Assembly (NCBI RefSeq): GCF_003148665.1
Contig: NZ_QGGQ01000009.1
Coordinates: 60,151 to 124,150, forward strand
Length of the DNA stretch: 64,000 bases
Direction: 5' to 3'
DNA from: Maribacter polysiphoniae
Lineage (GTDB): Bacteria > Bacteroidota > Bacteroidia > Flavobacteriales > Flavobacteriaceae
The first letter of the stretch is position 1. Each line of letters begins with the position of its first letter. This document shows positions 25,793 through 35,486 of the stretch, one piece after another. The translations under genes and the position numbers were made by a program. The notes under the pieces were generated by a model. That model worked only from the letters and a program-made list of their open reading frames with translations. It had not been told where the DNA came from and made no database searches.

Positions 25793-26268
25793 TGTTTAGA
25801 ATTATCAGTATTGTTTTATCACTAAAGCTATCGATCCTAAAAACGTAATCGAGGGTTTCCGCTACCGATCCATATAGATAATTTCCTTTTCAGGGTACTG
25901 CCATTTATCCTAGGCTTGACTAAATCTATTTGGACTTCCAAAAATCATACATATTCCACAAGAACGAACCTAACAAGTATAAATATAAAAAAAGAAACAA
26001 AACATGAATTCTATCATTTTTTGATACTTAACGGCCTTATTTTTTTATGGAATACCAAAATGATCCCTAAAATTTTAAATTATCACAAATACAGTACCAT
26101 CGAATCTGATAAATATGATTCTTAATTATGGTGCTTTTGGCTTTATGTTTACCTTTGCCCTTTCGATTTCACTAAGTTAAATCCTATTAAAAAATCCATC
26201 TTTTTTCATTAAAAAGAGCGGATTATTTATTTAAAATAAGTAGCTAATTTGATTTCATTCCACACTCC
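25793..26268. other. 476-bp divergent intergenic region between carboxylase operon and meaB
   Basis: No credible gene: a short frame at 25916-26125 has low-complexity composition and no recognisable domain. The region must hold promoters for both directions. TACCTTTG at 26150-26157 is an exact TAnnTTTG match on the + strand, 111 bp before meaB. No copy of the palindrome found at 41190 was seen here. Confidence 0.5.
26150..26157 (+). promoter_or_regulatory. Candidate -7 box for meaB
   Basis: TACCTTTG matches the Bacteroidota -7 consensus and would give a leader of about 105 bases. The upstream TTTG at 26136 is only 10 bases away, too close for a -33 element, so the call is weak. Confidence 0.35.
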
Positions 26269-27273
26269 ATGACAAACTACAAACCAAAGGGAAGATTAAC
26301 GGCAAAAGAATATATTGATGGTATCTTAAAAGGGGACAGGGTTATCCTGTCGCGGGGAATTACCATCGTGGAAAGCAATCTTGAAAGTGATAAAATATTA
26401 GCCAAAGAGATCATCCAAGGCATTCTACCCCACTCGGGAAATTCGATACGGATCGGTATAACCGGTGTTCCTGGTGTTGGTAAGAGTACATTTATTGAAG
26501 CCTTTGGAATGTACCTTATCGGTAAAGGACATCGGGTAGGCATCTTATCGATTGACCCCAGTAGCCAACGATCAAAGGGCAGTATTCTTGGTGACAAAAC
26601 ACGGATGGAGGAATTGGCCAATAAGGAAGAGGCATTCATTCGTCCCTCAGCCACAGGGGATACCTTAGGCGGGGTGGCCAATAAAACAGGGGAATCCATG
26701 TTGTTGTGTGAAGCCGCCGGATACGATGTGATCTTGATTGAAACCGTAGGCGTTGGCCAATCTGAGACAGCAGTACATGGAATGACCGATTTCTTTTTAC
26801 TTTTAATGTTATCCGGAGCAGGTGATGAACTGCAAGGAATTAAAAAAGGGATTATGGAAATGGCCGATATGGTGGTAATCAATAAAGCCGACGGTGACAA
26901 CATTAAAAAAAGTGAAATTGCTAAGCGACAATACCAAAATGCCTTACATATATTCCCCATGGCCGATTCAGGTTGGAGTCCAGTCGTATCCACAGCATCT
27001 GCCGTAAAACATATTGGTATTGATAATGTATGGGAAGAAATTACAAAGTTTAAAAAACTAGTTGATGAAAATGGTTATTTTATTAAAAACCGAAACCACC
27101 AACAAATAAAATGGATGTACAACAATATCAATGAGGAATTGAAACAATTGTTCTATGGTTCCAAAAACATAGCCAATCAATTGGAAATTTTGGAGAAAGA
27201 CATCATTTCTGCAAAAATTTCTCCGGTAAAGGCCGCACAAATCATTATTGAAGAGTTCAAAAAATCGTTATAA
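26269..27273 (+). CDS. meaB: MeaB, methylmalonyl-CoA mutase-associated GTPase
   Basis: 334 residues. G3E-type P-loop GTPase that guards cobalamin loading and reactivation of methylmalonyl-CoA mutase. Walker A ITGVPGVGKST (residues 64-74), ILSIDPSSQRSKGSILGDKTRM with the switch residues, LIETVGVGQSE (switch III region) and the base-specificity motif VINKADGDN. The C-terminus has the helical dimerisation segment. It is divergent from the carboxylase operon and is followed 47 bp later by a GH76 gene that seems unrelated. The mutase it serves is at 31510-35435 on the other strand. Confidence 0.95.
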   Translation: MTNYKPKGRLTAKEYIDGILKGDRVILSRGITIVESNLESDKILAKEIIQGILPHSGNSIRIGITGVPGVGKSTFIEAFGMYLIGKGHRVGILSIDPSSQRSKGSILGDKTRMEELANKEEAFIRPSATGDTLGGVANKTGESMLLCEAAGYDVILIETVGVGQSETAVHGMTDFFLLLMLSGAGDELQGIKKGIMEMADMVVINKADGDNIKKSEIAKRQYQNALHIFPMADSGWSPVVSTASAVKHIGIDNVWEEITKFKKLVDENGYFIKNRNHQQIKWMYNNINEELKQLFYGSKNIANQLEILEKDIISAKISPVKAAQIIIEEFKKSL

Positions 27274-27320
27274 TTACATTTCCAGGGTCGTGGGGCATTT
27301 GGAATTAAATAAGTTTTACT

Positions 27321-28421
27321 TTGAAGAAATCACTTCTTTTCCTTTTTTTAATCGTGGGTATACACATTCAATCTTATGGGCAATATACCCCAAAAGACCA
27401 AGCTGGGAAATTAATCCATTATCTAGACAACTGGTACAATGAGGATACCGGATTATGGGAAACCACTTCTTGGTGGAACGCGGCCAACATCCTAACTGCC
27501 CAAATAAACAACGCTAAGCTAACCCATGACCCCGACTTTAAAAAAAAGATCGCGGAAATTTTTGACAGGACCAAAGAATTCGAAGTTCCCGCCACGGAAA
27601 AAAAACCAGCCTGGATCTGTAAGAATTATATCAATGACTTCTATGACGATGAAGGTTGGTGGGCACTCGCCTGGTTGGATGCTTGGGAATATACGGGTGA
27701 ACAACGGTATTTGGACATGGCCAATATCATTTTCGAGGACATCACAACCGGATGGAATGAAAACGGTGGCCTCTACTGGAAAAAAGGATTGGAGTTTAAA
27801 GGCTCTATTAGTAATGGACTCGCAATGACATTGGCCACTCGCTTACATTTGGCCGGTACCAAAACCGTCCATGGAAAGTCGGCCTTGTTATGGGCCACCT
27901 CCATTTGGGAATGGATGGTAGATTCCCGATTGATAAATTCAAATGGGAACATACAGGATGGGGTTCGTTTTAAAAACGGACAGGAATCCATTACGGAAAA
28001 CGTATGGACCTATAATCAAGGTGTAGTGTTGACCGGCCTAGTCAATCTATATAAAATAACGGGGGAAAGCCACTATTTAAAAAGTGCCCATGACCTTGCT
28101 AAAGCAACGCTAAGGAACATGACGAATTCGAATATGGTCTTGGTGGAAAAGAGATGTGAACCCGATTCGTGTAGTTCGGATGCCAAACAATTCAAGGGTG
28201 TTTTTATGCGTCATCTCATGTACCTCAATGAAAATAGTCCCAAGAATACGTACAAAAAATTCATGTTAAAGAACACCTCGGCTATCTGGGATAAAAGTAT
28301 GGCTGGGGGTACCAAGGCACCCGGAGTGGTGTGGAACATGCCTTCCGAAGCAAATGCGGCAACGGTTTCTTCCGCCCTTGACGCCTTTAATGCCACGCTA
28401 TCACTAAAACAATCACCATAG
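27321..28421 (+). CDS. Secreted glycoside hydrolase family 76 (alpha-1,6-mannanase-like)
   Basis: 366 residues. A signal peptide (MKKSLLFLFLIVGIHIQSYG, cleavage before QYTP) leads into an (alpha/alpha)6 barrel with the GH76 catalytic pair Asp109-Asp110 in YDDEGWWALAW, plus WNENGGLYW and WTYNQGVVLTGL. It probably attacks alpha-1,6-mannan backbones, such as yeast mannan, outside the cytoplasm. The start is TTG at 27321: an in-frame stop lies 15 bases upstream and no ATG gives the signal peptide. There is no SusC/SusD pair next to it, so it is not in a typical polysaccharide-utilisation locus. The neighbours meaB and an antiporter give no hint of function. Confidence 0.85.
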   Translation: MKKSLLFLFLIVGIHIQSYGQYTPKDQAGKLIHYLDNWYNEDTGLWETTSWWNAANILTAQINNAKLTHDPDFKKKIAEIFDRTKEFEVPATEKKPAWICKNYINDFYDDEGWWALAWLDAWEYTGEQRYLDMANIIFEDITTGWNENGGLYWKKGLEFKGSISNGLAMTLATRLHLAGTKTVHGKSALLWATSIWEWMVDSRLINSNGNIQDGVRFKNGQESITENVWTYNQGVVLTGLVNLYKITGESHYLKSAHDLAKATLRNMTNSNMVLVEKRCEPDSCSSDAKQFKGVFMRHLMYLNENSPKNTYKKFMLKNTSAIWDKSMAGGTKAPGVVWNMPSEANAATVSSALDAFNATLSLKQSP

Positions 28422-28525
28422 GGGGCTTTTAGAAAGTCATTGACCTCTTATCATAATGTTATTAGTGAAGGGTTAAGAATCGTTTTACTGATTTAGTTTT
28501 TCAAGAAAAATAACAAATGTCAGTT

Positions 28526-28553
28526 TTGACAACCTATTTATAATTTACTTTTG
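28526..28553 (+). promoter_or_regulatory. Bacteroidota-type promoter of the AAE transporter gene
   Basis: TTG (28526-28528), 17 bases, then TACTTTTG (28546-28553) match the Flavobacterium -33/-7 consensus (TTG, 17-23 bases, TAnnTTTG). Transcription would begin near 28560, leaving a leader of about 18 bases before the ATG at 28578. Confidence 0.65.
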
Positions 28554-28577
28554 TCACCCATTTTGAAATAAATCTCC

Positions 28578-30167
28578 ATGTATTTTTTAGACACCACCTA
28601 CCTCGTATTATTTATAATCATTTGTATTGGATTTATAATCGGTAACATAAAGATAAAGGGGATCTCGTTGGATATTTCCGCTATTATTTTTGTCGCCCTT
28701 CTTTTTGGCCATCTTGGGGTCTCCCTACCCAATATCCTACAGAAAATAGGACTGATTCTTTTTATTTATACCATAGGATTACAGGCGGGACCTGGATTTT
28801 TCGATTCATTTAGAAAAGATGGTAAAAATCTAATGATCATGGCCACAATCGTAATTATAACAGCTGCCTTATTGGCGCTAATTGCCATTATGTTTTTGGA
28901 TATTGACAAATCAATTGCGATTGGTTTAATGGCCGGGGCGTTGACAAGTACACCAGGTTTGGCAACGGTGATCGATATTACACATTCGCCACTGGCATCA
29001 ATCGGTTATGGTATTGCCTATCCATTTGGGGTCATCGGGGTTATTCTATTCGTGAAATTATTCCCTAAAATTTTAAGAATTAACCTTTCTAAGGAAGAAA
29101 AGGATTATGAAGCCAAAGCGCTTAGTCATTACGAACCGATAACAAGAGCCAACTTTTTGGTAGAACACGAAGGGGCAATCAACAAAACCATTGGGGAACT
29201 CAGGGTACGCTCAATGACCAAGGGTGTCATCTCAAGGGTTATGCATAAAGGAAAGGCTTTTACCCCTAAAAAAGACACCGTATTACATAAAGGTGATTTT
29301 GTACGGGTTGTGGGTACTGAAGAATCCCTAAGGCGGGCCGAATTACTAATAGGCCCTAAATCCGATGTTGAAATCGCATTTGGGGAACAATATGTGTCCC
29401 AATCGTATTTGATGACCCGAACTGAATTGGTGAATAAATCATTAGGGGAATTAAACCTAAGGGAAAATTTCAATGCAACCATAACACGAATCCGAAGAAG
29501 TGGTATTGACCTATCCCCAAACTCTACCCTAAAACTCCAGATTGGGGACAAATTGGTAATCTCTAGTGAAAAGGACAATGTTTCCCAAATATCGAAATTG
29601 ATCGGTAATAACAAAAGTGAGCTTTCCGACACCAACTTTTTCCCTTTGGCATTGGGTATTGTTATCGGAATTTTGGTCGGAGGCGTATCCATCAATTTTG
29701 GTGACACCTTCAGTTTTAATCTGGGTCTTACCGGAGGGGTATTGATCGTTGCCATGGTTTTGGGCCGTATTGGTAAAACCGGTAATATATTATGGATGAT
29801 GAGTGGAAATGCCAATCAGTTATTAAGGCAATTCGGCTTAATGCTTTTCTTGGCCGTAGTAGGTACGGAAGCGGGTGCCACCTTGGTGGAAACCTATTCG
29901 CAATATGGTATCAAACTGTTCTTGGTGGGCGGTGTAATGACTTTCCTACCCATGCTGATCGCCGCCATTATTGCCCGGTTGTTTTTTAAAATCAATGCCT
30001 TGACCTTATTGGGAACCTTAACTGGATCAATGACCAGTACACCTGGTTTGGCCGCAGTGGATACCATGACCACAACCGATGCCCCATCAATTGCATACGC
30101 TACGGTTTACCCCATAGCTATGGTTCTATTGATTATTTGTACACAGCTTTTGGGCTTGTTGTTTTAA
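28578..30167 (+). CDS. Aspartate:alanine exchanger (AAE) family transporter with two TrkA-C domains
   Basis: 529 residues. Two membrane halves with repeated motifs (LMAGALTSTPGLATVID in the first, LTGSMTSTPGLAAVDT in the second) mark the AAE/YidE fold, an inverted-repeat exchanger. Between them sit two TrkA-C (RCK-C) domains (about 190-275 and 280-350), likely ligand-sensing. Known members exchange aspartate for alanine or export dicarboxylates such as succinate; the substrate here is not determined. A good promoter lies just upstream, so it is probably its own transcription unit. Proximity to the methylmalonyl-CoA/succinyl-CoA genes makes a dicarboxylate substrate worth considering. Confidence 0.85.
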   Translation: MYFLDTTYLVLFIIICIGFIIGNIKIKGISLDISAIIFVALLFGHLGVSLPNILQKIGLILFIYTIGLQAGPGFFDSFRKDGKNLMIMATIVIITAALLALIAIMFLDIDKSIAIGLMAGALTSTPGLATVIDITHSPLASIGYGIAYPFGVIGVILFVKLFPKILRINLSKEEKDYEAKALSHYEPITRANFLVEHEGAINKTIGELRVRSMTKGVISRVMHKGKAFTPKKDTVLHKGDFVRVVGTEESLRRAELLIGPKSDVEIAFGEQYVSQSYLMTRTELVNKSLGELNLRENFNATITRIRRSGIDLSPNSTLKLQIGDKLVISSEKDNVSQISKLIGNNKSELSDTNFFPLALGIVIGILVGGVSINFGDTFSFNLGLTGGVLIVAMVLGRIGKTGNILWMMSGNANQLLRQFGLMLFLAVVGTEAGATLVETYSQYGIKLFLVGGVMTFLPMLIAAIIARLFFKINALTLLGTLTGSMTSTPGLAAVDTMTTTDAPSIAYATVYPIAMVLLIICTQLLGLLF

Positions 30168-30394
30168 GTAATGGGGATTGATTCCAAACACTGGGAATGG
30201 AAGTTCTATGATTAACAAAAAATGGGCATAAGGCGTAAGAACCCGTTCTAACGGATGGACCCCAATTTCGATGTAAAAAAGTCCACAGGAACAATATCAC
30301 GACAACCAAGCATTAATATATCTATGGATTTTCAGCAGATACTTACCCCACAGGTATTATCGTCGTTTTTAGTTGCTATAAATATCTGGAAAGG

Positions 30395-30637
30395 TTACAA
30401 GCCCTTTGATTTACCTGCTAATTTATCGATTTTATCCTTTAAAAGGTTGTTATGGTATTCCGCCTTGACGGCCTGCATACAAGGGGCACAAAGACAATCG
30501 GAAAACTGTTCCCTCATATAAGTACGTTCTTCCTCATTGAGGGTTACCGTAGTACATTGGCATAATAATATAGAGCCTACTTTGCATTCGAAGACCGTAT
30601 TACATCGTGGGCAATTCTTTTCCTCGTGTTTATTCAT
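30395..30637 (-). CDS. Cysteine-rich CWC-family protein
   Basis: 80 residues with cysteines in the CWC pattern: CPRC near the start, FECKVG, LCQC, then DCLCAPCM. Such spacing suggests metal binding. It begins inside the end of the Dph6-like gene (8-bp overlap) and is therefore co-translated with it. The molecular role of the family is unknown to me. The + strand side for about 230 bp after the AAE gene holds nothing recognisable. Confidence 0.8.
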   Translation of the reverse strand: MNKHEEKNCPRCNTVFECKVGSILLCQCTTVTLNEEERTYMREQFSDCLCAPCMQAVKAEYHNNLLKDKIDKLAGKSKGL

Positions 30638-31334
30638 CTTTGTTTATCGGTAATAAATCACAGAACCAAAATCCGTTAGTTGTTTCCCCATTCTTATATT
30701 CCCTATACACTTTTTCCCCTATGGTAAATTGAACGGGCCGTTCAAAATAAGGAGCATCAAAACAAAAGGTATGGAATTCCCCATTTTCACCACAGGGATC
30801 CACCCCTTCAGGCAAATCGTTTATAAAATCCTCATCAATTATCCTTCCCGCAAAGGAAGCATCGAGTAAATCGGCATTGACACAAACCACAATAGTCTTA
30901 AAACCCTTATCCAAGAATTCGCGGATCAATTGGCCAGTGTCCTTTTTCCATAGTGGGAAAACGGTTTTTACCCCCACCTTATCCAACTGCTCTTCCCGAT
31001 ACGTCCTTAGGTCATCCAAAAAAATATCACCAAAGGCAGCATATTCAAAGCCATCGGTCTTCAATTGCCTTACCGTTCTTCCCATCAGCTCCTCATAATC
31101 ATTGTTTGAAGGGGTTTCGGGTAATGCTACGACGCCATTGGCAATACCAATGACCTGTAGTTGTTGTTCCAATAAATCCCTTCTTAGCCCATGCATGCTT
31201 ACACGATTGTAATGTCCGTTCACCGTAGTAAGTATGTATCCCACTTCATAATTGGGGTCCTCAAGTAAATAGTACAACGCCAAGGCAGCATCCTTACCAC
31301 TACTCCAATTTAAATACGTTTTTTGTTTCAACAT
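30630..31334 (-). CDS. Dph6-like ATP pyrophosphatase (diphthine-ammonia ligase family)
   Basis: 234 residues. PP-loop SSGKDAAL (residues 11-18), then YNRVSMHGLRRDLLEQQ and YAAFGDIFLDDLRTYREEQL, the family's conserved blocks, ending in a beta-rich C-terminus. Eukaryotic and archaeal Dph6 amidates diphthine on elongation factor 2. Bacteria lack diphthamide, so this homologue must act on another substrate, perhaps in cofactor metabolism. It is first in a two-gene unit with the CWC protein. The fold assignment is firm; the specific reaction is not. Confidence 0.85.
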   Translation of the reverse strand: MLKQKTYLNWSSGKDAALALYYLLEDPNYEVGYILTTVNGHYNRVSMHGLRRDLLEQQLQVIGIANGVVALPETPSNNDYEELMGRTVRQLKTDGFEYAAFGDIFLDDLRTYREEQLDKVGVKTVFPLWKKDTGQLIREFLDKGFKTIVVCVNADLLDASFAGRIIDEDFINDLPEGVDPCGENGEFHTFCFDAPYFERPVQFTIGEKVYREYKNGETTNGFWFCDLLPINKDE

Positions 31335-31399
31335 TAGTAATTGGACTTAAATTATTTAGTCATAAATATTGGGCCACAAGCGTTACCTTGAATTACAAA

Positions 31400-31430
31400 G
31401 CCACTACCCAATATAAAATTGAATAGTGGC
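31400..31430 (-). terminator. Hairpin downstream of the mutase genes
   Basis: GCCACTA (31400-31406) and TAGTGGC (31424-31430) enclose a further CAAT/ATTG pairing around an ATAAA loop. It lies about 80 bp past the mutB stop. The reverse-strand sequence after it (CTTTGTAATT) is a poor U tract, so it is only a possible end of the long operon. Confidence 0.4.
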
Positions 31431-31509
31431 GTGTAAAATATATGTCAGCTTCAATGTTTGTTATGGGCCAAAGAACGCCTAAACAAACCCTTGTTTTAAG
31501 AACAAATTT

Positions 31510-33639
31510 CTATTGTTCTAGATATTTCTCCATAATGGTAATGGCTGATTCAGAAATAACGGTACCAGGACCAAAAATGGCAGCTACCTTTCTTTCCAAT
31601 AAATAGTTATAATCCTGTTCGGGAATCACACCACCAGCAAATACCATGATATCTGGTCGGCCCAGTTTTTCCAACTCACCGATCAACTGTGGAATCAATG
31701 TTTTATGACCTGCTGCCAAACTGGAAGCCCCTACAAAGTGAACATCATTCTCTACAGCCTGTTTCGCAACCTCCTCTGGAGTTTGAAACAAAGAGCCCAT
31801 ATCTACATCAAAACCTAAATCGGCAAAACTAGAGGCAACCACTTTGGCTCCCCTATCATGACCATCCTGACCCATTTTAGCGATCATCACCCTTGGGCGG
31901 CGACCTTCTATTTCGGCAAACTTATCGGCCAATTTTTGCGCTTTTGCAAAAGTACTATCGTTATCCACTTCTTTACTATATACACCACTGATTAATCTAG
32001 TATCCGCTTTATGACGACCAAAATGAGCCTCTAAAGCATCTGAAATCTCACCTAAAGTAGCAAAATTCTCGGCAGCTTCCACGGCCAATTCCAGTAAATT
32101 ACCTTTACCTGTCTCAGCACATTTCGATAATGCAGCAAGATTTTTATCCACAACGGTTTGATCTCTATTGGCACGAAGCTTTTTAAGACGTTCAATCTGT
32201 GAATCGCGAACAACGGAATTGTCAACCTCAAGAATCTCGATATTCGATTTCTCTTTGGTCCTGAATTTATTGACACCAACCAAGATATCCTGACCGGAAT
32301 CCAATCGGGCCTGCTTACGGGCCGAGGCTTCCTCGATACGCATTTTAGGCACCCCGGTTTCTATGGCTTTGGCCATTCCACCAAGTTCTTCAACCTCTTC
32401 TATCAATTTCCAAGCTTTTTTGGCAATCTCCTGGGTTAGGTACTCAACATAGTAAGAACCGGCCCAAGGATCGACTGCTTTGGTCATCTGCGTTTCATCC
32501 TGGATATAAATCTGGGTATTACGTGCAATACGTGCAGAGAAATCGGTAGGCAAAGCAATTGCTTCATCCAACGCATTGGTATGCAAGGATTGTGTTCCTC
32601 CCAAGCCAGCAGCCATAGCTTCGATACAAGTACGGGCTACGTTGTTGAAAGGATCTTGCTCACTTAAACTCCATCCCGAAGTCTGACTATGCGTACGCAA
32701 TGCCATTGACTTTGGATTTGTGGGGTTGAATGATTTTATGATTTTTGCCCAAAGCATACGTGCGGCACGCATTTTGGCGATTTCCATAAAATGATTCATC
32801 CCTACGGCCCAGAAGAAAGATAAACGAGGAGCAAACTCATCGATTTTCAAACCGGATTTCAATCCAGTCCTAATGTACTCCATACCATCCGCCAAAGTGT
32901 AAGCCAACTCAATATCGGCAGTTGCACCTGCTTCCTGCATGTGGTAACCACTAATTGAAATGGAATTGAATTTAGGCATATTCTTAGTGGTGTAATCAAA
33001 GATATCACCAATGATCTTCATTGAAGGTAATGGTGGGTAAATATATGTATTACGCACCATAAACTCTTTTAAGATATCATTTTGGATCGTTCCTGAAAGT
33101 TTATCCAAAGAAACCCCTTGTTTTCTCGCCGCGGCAATATAAAAAGCCATGATAGGCAATACCGCACCGTTCATTGTCATGGATACCGACATCTTATCCA
33201 AAGGAATCTGATCGAACAGGATCTCCATATCCAAAATGGAATCTATGGCAACCCCGGCCTTACCAACATCACCGGTTACACGAGGGTGATCGGAATCGTA
33301 CCCACGGTGTGTGGCCAAATCAAATGCCACCGAAAGTCCCTTTTGACCTGCGGCCAAGTTTCTTCTGTAGAATGCGTTGGATTCCTCAGCAGTGGAGAAA
33401 CCAGCATACTGACGGATTGTCCAAGGACGCATGGCATACATGGCACTATAGGGCCCCCTTAAAAAGGGTGGTACACCCGCTGCATATTTTAAATGTTCCG
33501 CATCCTTAATATCTTCGGCCGTAAATTGTTTTTTTACCGGTATTCCTTCAGGAGTATTCCACACTTCATGATTCTCTGAAGTTGCTGCCGTTTGTTTAAC
33601 AGCAGAATTTAATTTTATATCTGAAAAATCTGGTTTCAT
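31510..33639 (-). CDS. mutB: Methylmalonyl-CoA mutase, large (catalytic) subunit
   Basis: 709 residues. Adenosylcobalamin-dependent interconversion of (R)-methylmalonyl-CoA and succinyl-CoA. The N-terminal TIM barrel includes [18 protein letters not shown] and [16 protein letters not shown], family hallmarks lining the CoA channel. The C-terminal B12-binding domain has [16 protein letters not shown], where DxHxxG supplies the lower-axial histidine, and later [11 protein letters not shown]. It follows mutA by 5 bases and ends the reverse-strand operon. Its G-protein chaperone MeaB is at 26269. No cobalamin riboswitch was seen before the operon. Confidence 0.96.
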   Translation of the reverse strand: MKPDFSDIKLNSAVKQTAATSENHEVWNTPEGIPVKKQFTAEDIKDAEHLKYAAGVPPFLRGPYSAMYAMRPWTIRQYAGFSTAEESNAFYRRNLAAGQKGLSVAFDLATHRGYDSDHPRVTGDVGKAGVAIDSILDMEILFDQIPLDKMSVSMTMNGAVLPIMAFYIAAARKQGVSLDKLSGTIQNDILKEFMVRNTYIYPPLPSMKIIGDIFDYTTKNMPKFNSISISGYHMQEAGATADIELAYTLADGMEYIRTGLKSGLKIDEFAPRLSFFWAVGMNHFMEIAKMRAARMLWAKIIKSFNPTNPKSMALRTHSQTSGWSLSEQDPFNNVARTCIEAMAAGLGGTQSLHTNALDEAIALPTDFSARIARNTQIYIQDETQMTKAVDPWAGSYYVEYLTQEIAKKAWKLIEEVEELGGMAKAIETGVPKMRIEEASARKQARLDSGQDILVGVNKFRTKEKSNIEILEVDNSVVRDSQIERLKKLRANRDQTVVDKNLAALSKCAETGKGNLLELAVEAAENFATLGEISDALEAHFGRHKADTRLISGVYSKEVDNDSTFAKAQKLADKFAEIEGRRPRVMIAKMGQDGHDRGAKVVASSFADLGFDVDMGSLFQTPEEVAKQAVENDVHFVGASSLAAGHKTLIPQLIGELEKLGRPDIMVFAGGVIPEQDYNYLLERKVAAIFGPGTVISESAITIMEKYLEQ

Positions 33640-33644
33640 ACTTC

Positions 33645-35435
33645 TTAAGATTTTAATGTTTTTTGAACTTTTTCCTGAATACTAGAAAGTGTCTTCAGAA
33701 CATCAGTTCTCATATTTACAATTCCGTCTAAACCTGCTTCAGTCAATTCATCCAAATTTTTAGGGGCACCGGCCAATAATAACACCTTGCTGGTAGTAAT
33801 AGCCCTAAATGCTTTTATAAAGTCAAGTGCCGTTTCATCATAATCCTGGTCAGAACTACAAATAACAACCACGTGGGAATCGGATTTAGCACTTTTTTCA
33901 GCAGCAACCGCAGCACTTTCAAAGCTTTCCTCTTGATGAACGTCAAAACCACTAACACCGATAAAATCGTAAGCAAAAGCAGCTCTAGCCTTACGCATGG
34001 TCAAATTCCCATAACTTGCCAACTGAACTATGGGTCGTACATTGGTTTCCGCAACCAATTCCTCTGTCTTCCTACGCATGGCTTCTATTTCCAATGAAGC
34101 CCGTCTTGGAGTCAACACTTTTGGATTGTCTGCGGAACCTTTTGATAGCAAATCGGCGGAAACCGTCTCCATTAGGTTAGGATATTTATTCACCCCGACC
34201 ATTGGAAGTCTACGCTGACTGATCAATTTTAATTTTTGCAAACGGATTTCAGCGATTTGTTGTTGAATTGTTTCATTTTCAAACGCCTTATAAAAACCTC
34301 CTGCAGCTTCAATGGACTTAAATAATTCCAAAGCTTTTTCTGCAATTTTTGAAGTAACTTCCTCAACGTAGTAAGACCCATCAACCGGATTCGTTACTTT
34401 ACCAAAATAAGATTCTTCCCTTAAAATTGTGGTAATGTTACCCGCTATTCTACTTGAAAAATCGGAAGGCTCTTTGAATTCCTTATCATAGGGATCAATT
34501 AAAACGCCATCCACATTTCCCAATATGGCGGACATGGCTTCGGTAGTGGCTCGCAACATATTCGTATTGGCATCGGTAATGGACTTACTCCAGATGGATG
34601 TTTTTGCCATAACCGTTTTAGAAACTTCAGCAACACCATATTTGGCGGCCACTTCAGCCAATAAACTGTTAAAGGCCCTAAACTTACCGATTTCAACAAA
34701 ATACTCTAAACCAATCGCCAGTTTAAAGTTAAAGTTGTTGAATATGGCTTTTGCATCAATACCTTTCTCGGTCAACTTTTCTATAAGGAAAACCAAGGAA
34801 TTCAAGGTATAAGCAATCTCTTGCACTTGGTTTGCACCGGAATCCAAATATTCAGTCCCAGAAATCGTAATGGCCTTGAAGTTAGGATAATCAGCGGTCA
34901 TTTTCACCAATTCAGCGGCAACCTCAACTTGGTTCCCATCAAAAGAACCTGTGGTTACATAATTGGAGATTATTCCTGTGTCGATATATCCTTTTAGGTC
35001 TTTGCCTTTTGCAACCTTTATTACGTCAGCAGTAAAGGCAACGGCGTTATCAGCCAATTCAAAAGAAACCGAAATTTCATTTAAGTCGATTCCGTTTAAC
35101 AAGGTAGCCGCCGAAACATTTTCCTTTATTTGGAAAATGATTCCGTTCATTCCTTCTTCAACCGCTTTTAAGGCTAGCTTATTACCGCTCTCGGCAGTTG
35201 CAACCACAATACTACGGTAATTGACCAATGACTGCGAATTCTCCCCCGTATTTTTAAGCTGCGTAATCTTGTTTTCAAAGTTATAACAAGGTTGGATGTT
35301 GATTCCTGAAAGATTCTTCCAAACAAGTTTTTTGTCAAAATCAGCTCCTTTTAAATCTGCAGTCACTCTTTCCATCCACTGCTCCGTAGTAACCGGAGGG
35401 AATTCAGAAAAAAGTGATTTATTCTTATCGTTCAT
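33645..35435 (-). CDS. mutA: Methylmalonyl-CoA mutase, small subunit
   Basis: 596 residues. Homologous to MutB across the barrel ([53 protein letters not shown]), but the C-terminal domain lacks the DxHxxG cobalamin motif; the corresponding stretch reads [13 protein letters not shown]. This matches the structural subunit of the bacterial alpha-beta mutase. It is 51 bp after the CoA-transferase and 5 bp before mutB, both on the reverse strand, so the three are one transcript. Confidence 0.94.
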   Translation of the reverse strand: MNDKNKSLFSEFPPVTTEQWMERVTADLKGADFDKKLVWKNLSGINIQPCYNFENKITQLKNTGENSQSLVNYRSIVVATAESGNKLALKAVEEGMNGIIFQIKENVSAATLLNGIDLNEISVSFELADNAVAFTADVIKVAKGKDLKGYIDTGIISNYVTTGSFDGNQVEVAAELVKMTADYPNFKAITISGTEYLDSGANQVQEIAYTLNSLVFLIEKLTEKGIDAKAIFNNFNFKLAIGLEYFVEIGKFRAFNSLLAEVAAKYGVAEVSKTVMAKTSIWSKSITDANTNMLRATTEAMSAILGNVDGVLIDPYDKEFKEPSDFSSRIAGNITTILREESYFGKVTNPVDGSYYVEEVTSKIAEKALELFKSIEAAGGFYKAFENETIQQQIAEIRLQKLKLISQRRLPMVGVNKYPNLMETVSADLLSKGSADNPKVLTPRRASLEIEAMRRKTEELVAETNVRPIVQLASYGNLTMRKARAAFAYDFIGVSGFDVHQEESFESAAVAAEKSAKSDSHVVVICSSDQDYDETALDFIKAFRAITTSKVLLLAGAPKNLDELTEAGLDGIVNMRTDVLKTLSSIQEKVQKTLKS

Positions 35436-35486
35436 AATATGTGCTATTATAGTAGTAAAATACTTATTTGCTAATTCTAGATTTAA

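Noticed and set aside
25916..26125. A 69-codon + strand open frame before meaB
   Set aside because: AT-biased composition, no domain, no start context; lies in the promoter region of two divergent operons.
30239..30250. AGAAC/GTTCT repeat as terminator of the AAE gene
   Set aside because: Arms of 5 bp and no T run.
35436..35486. Cobalamin riboswitch before the B12-dependent mutase genes
   Set aside because: The gap is only 51 bp and neither this nor the 41086-41564 region shows the B12-box sequence or the size needed.
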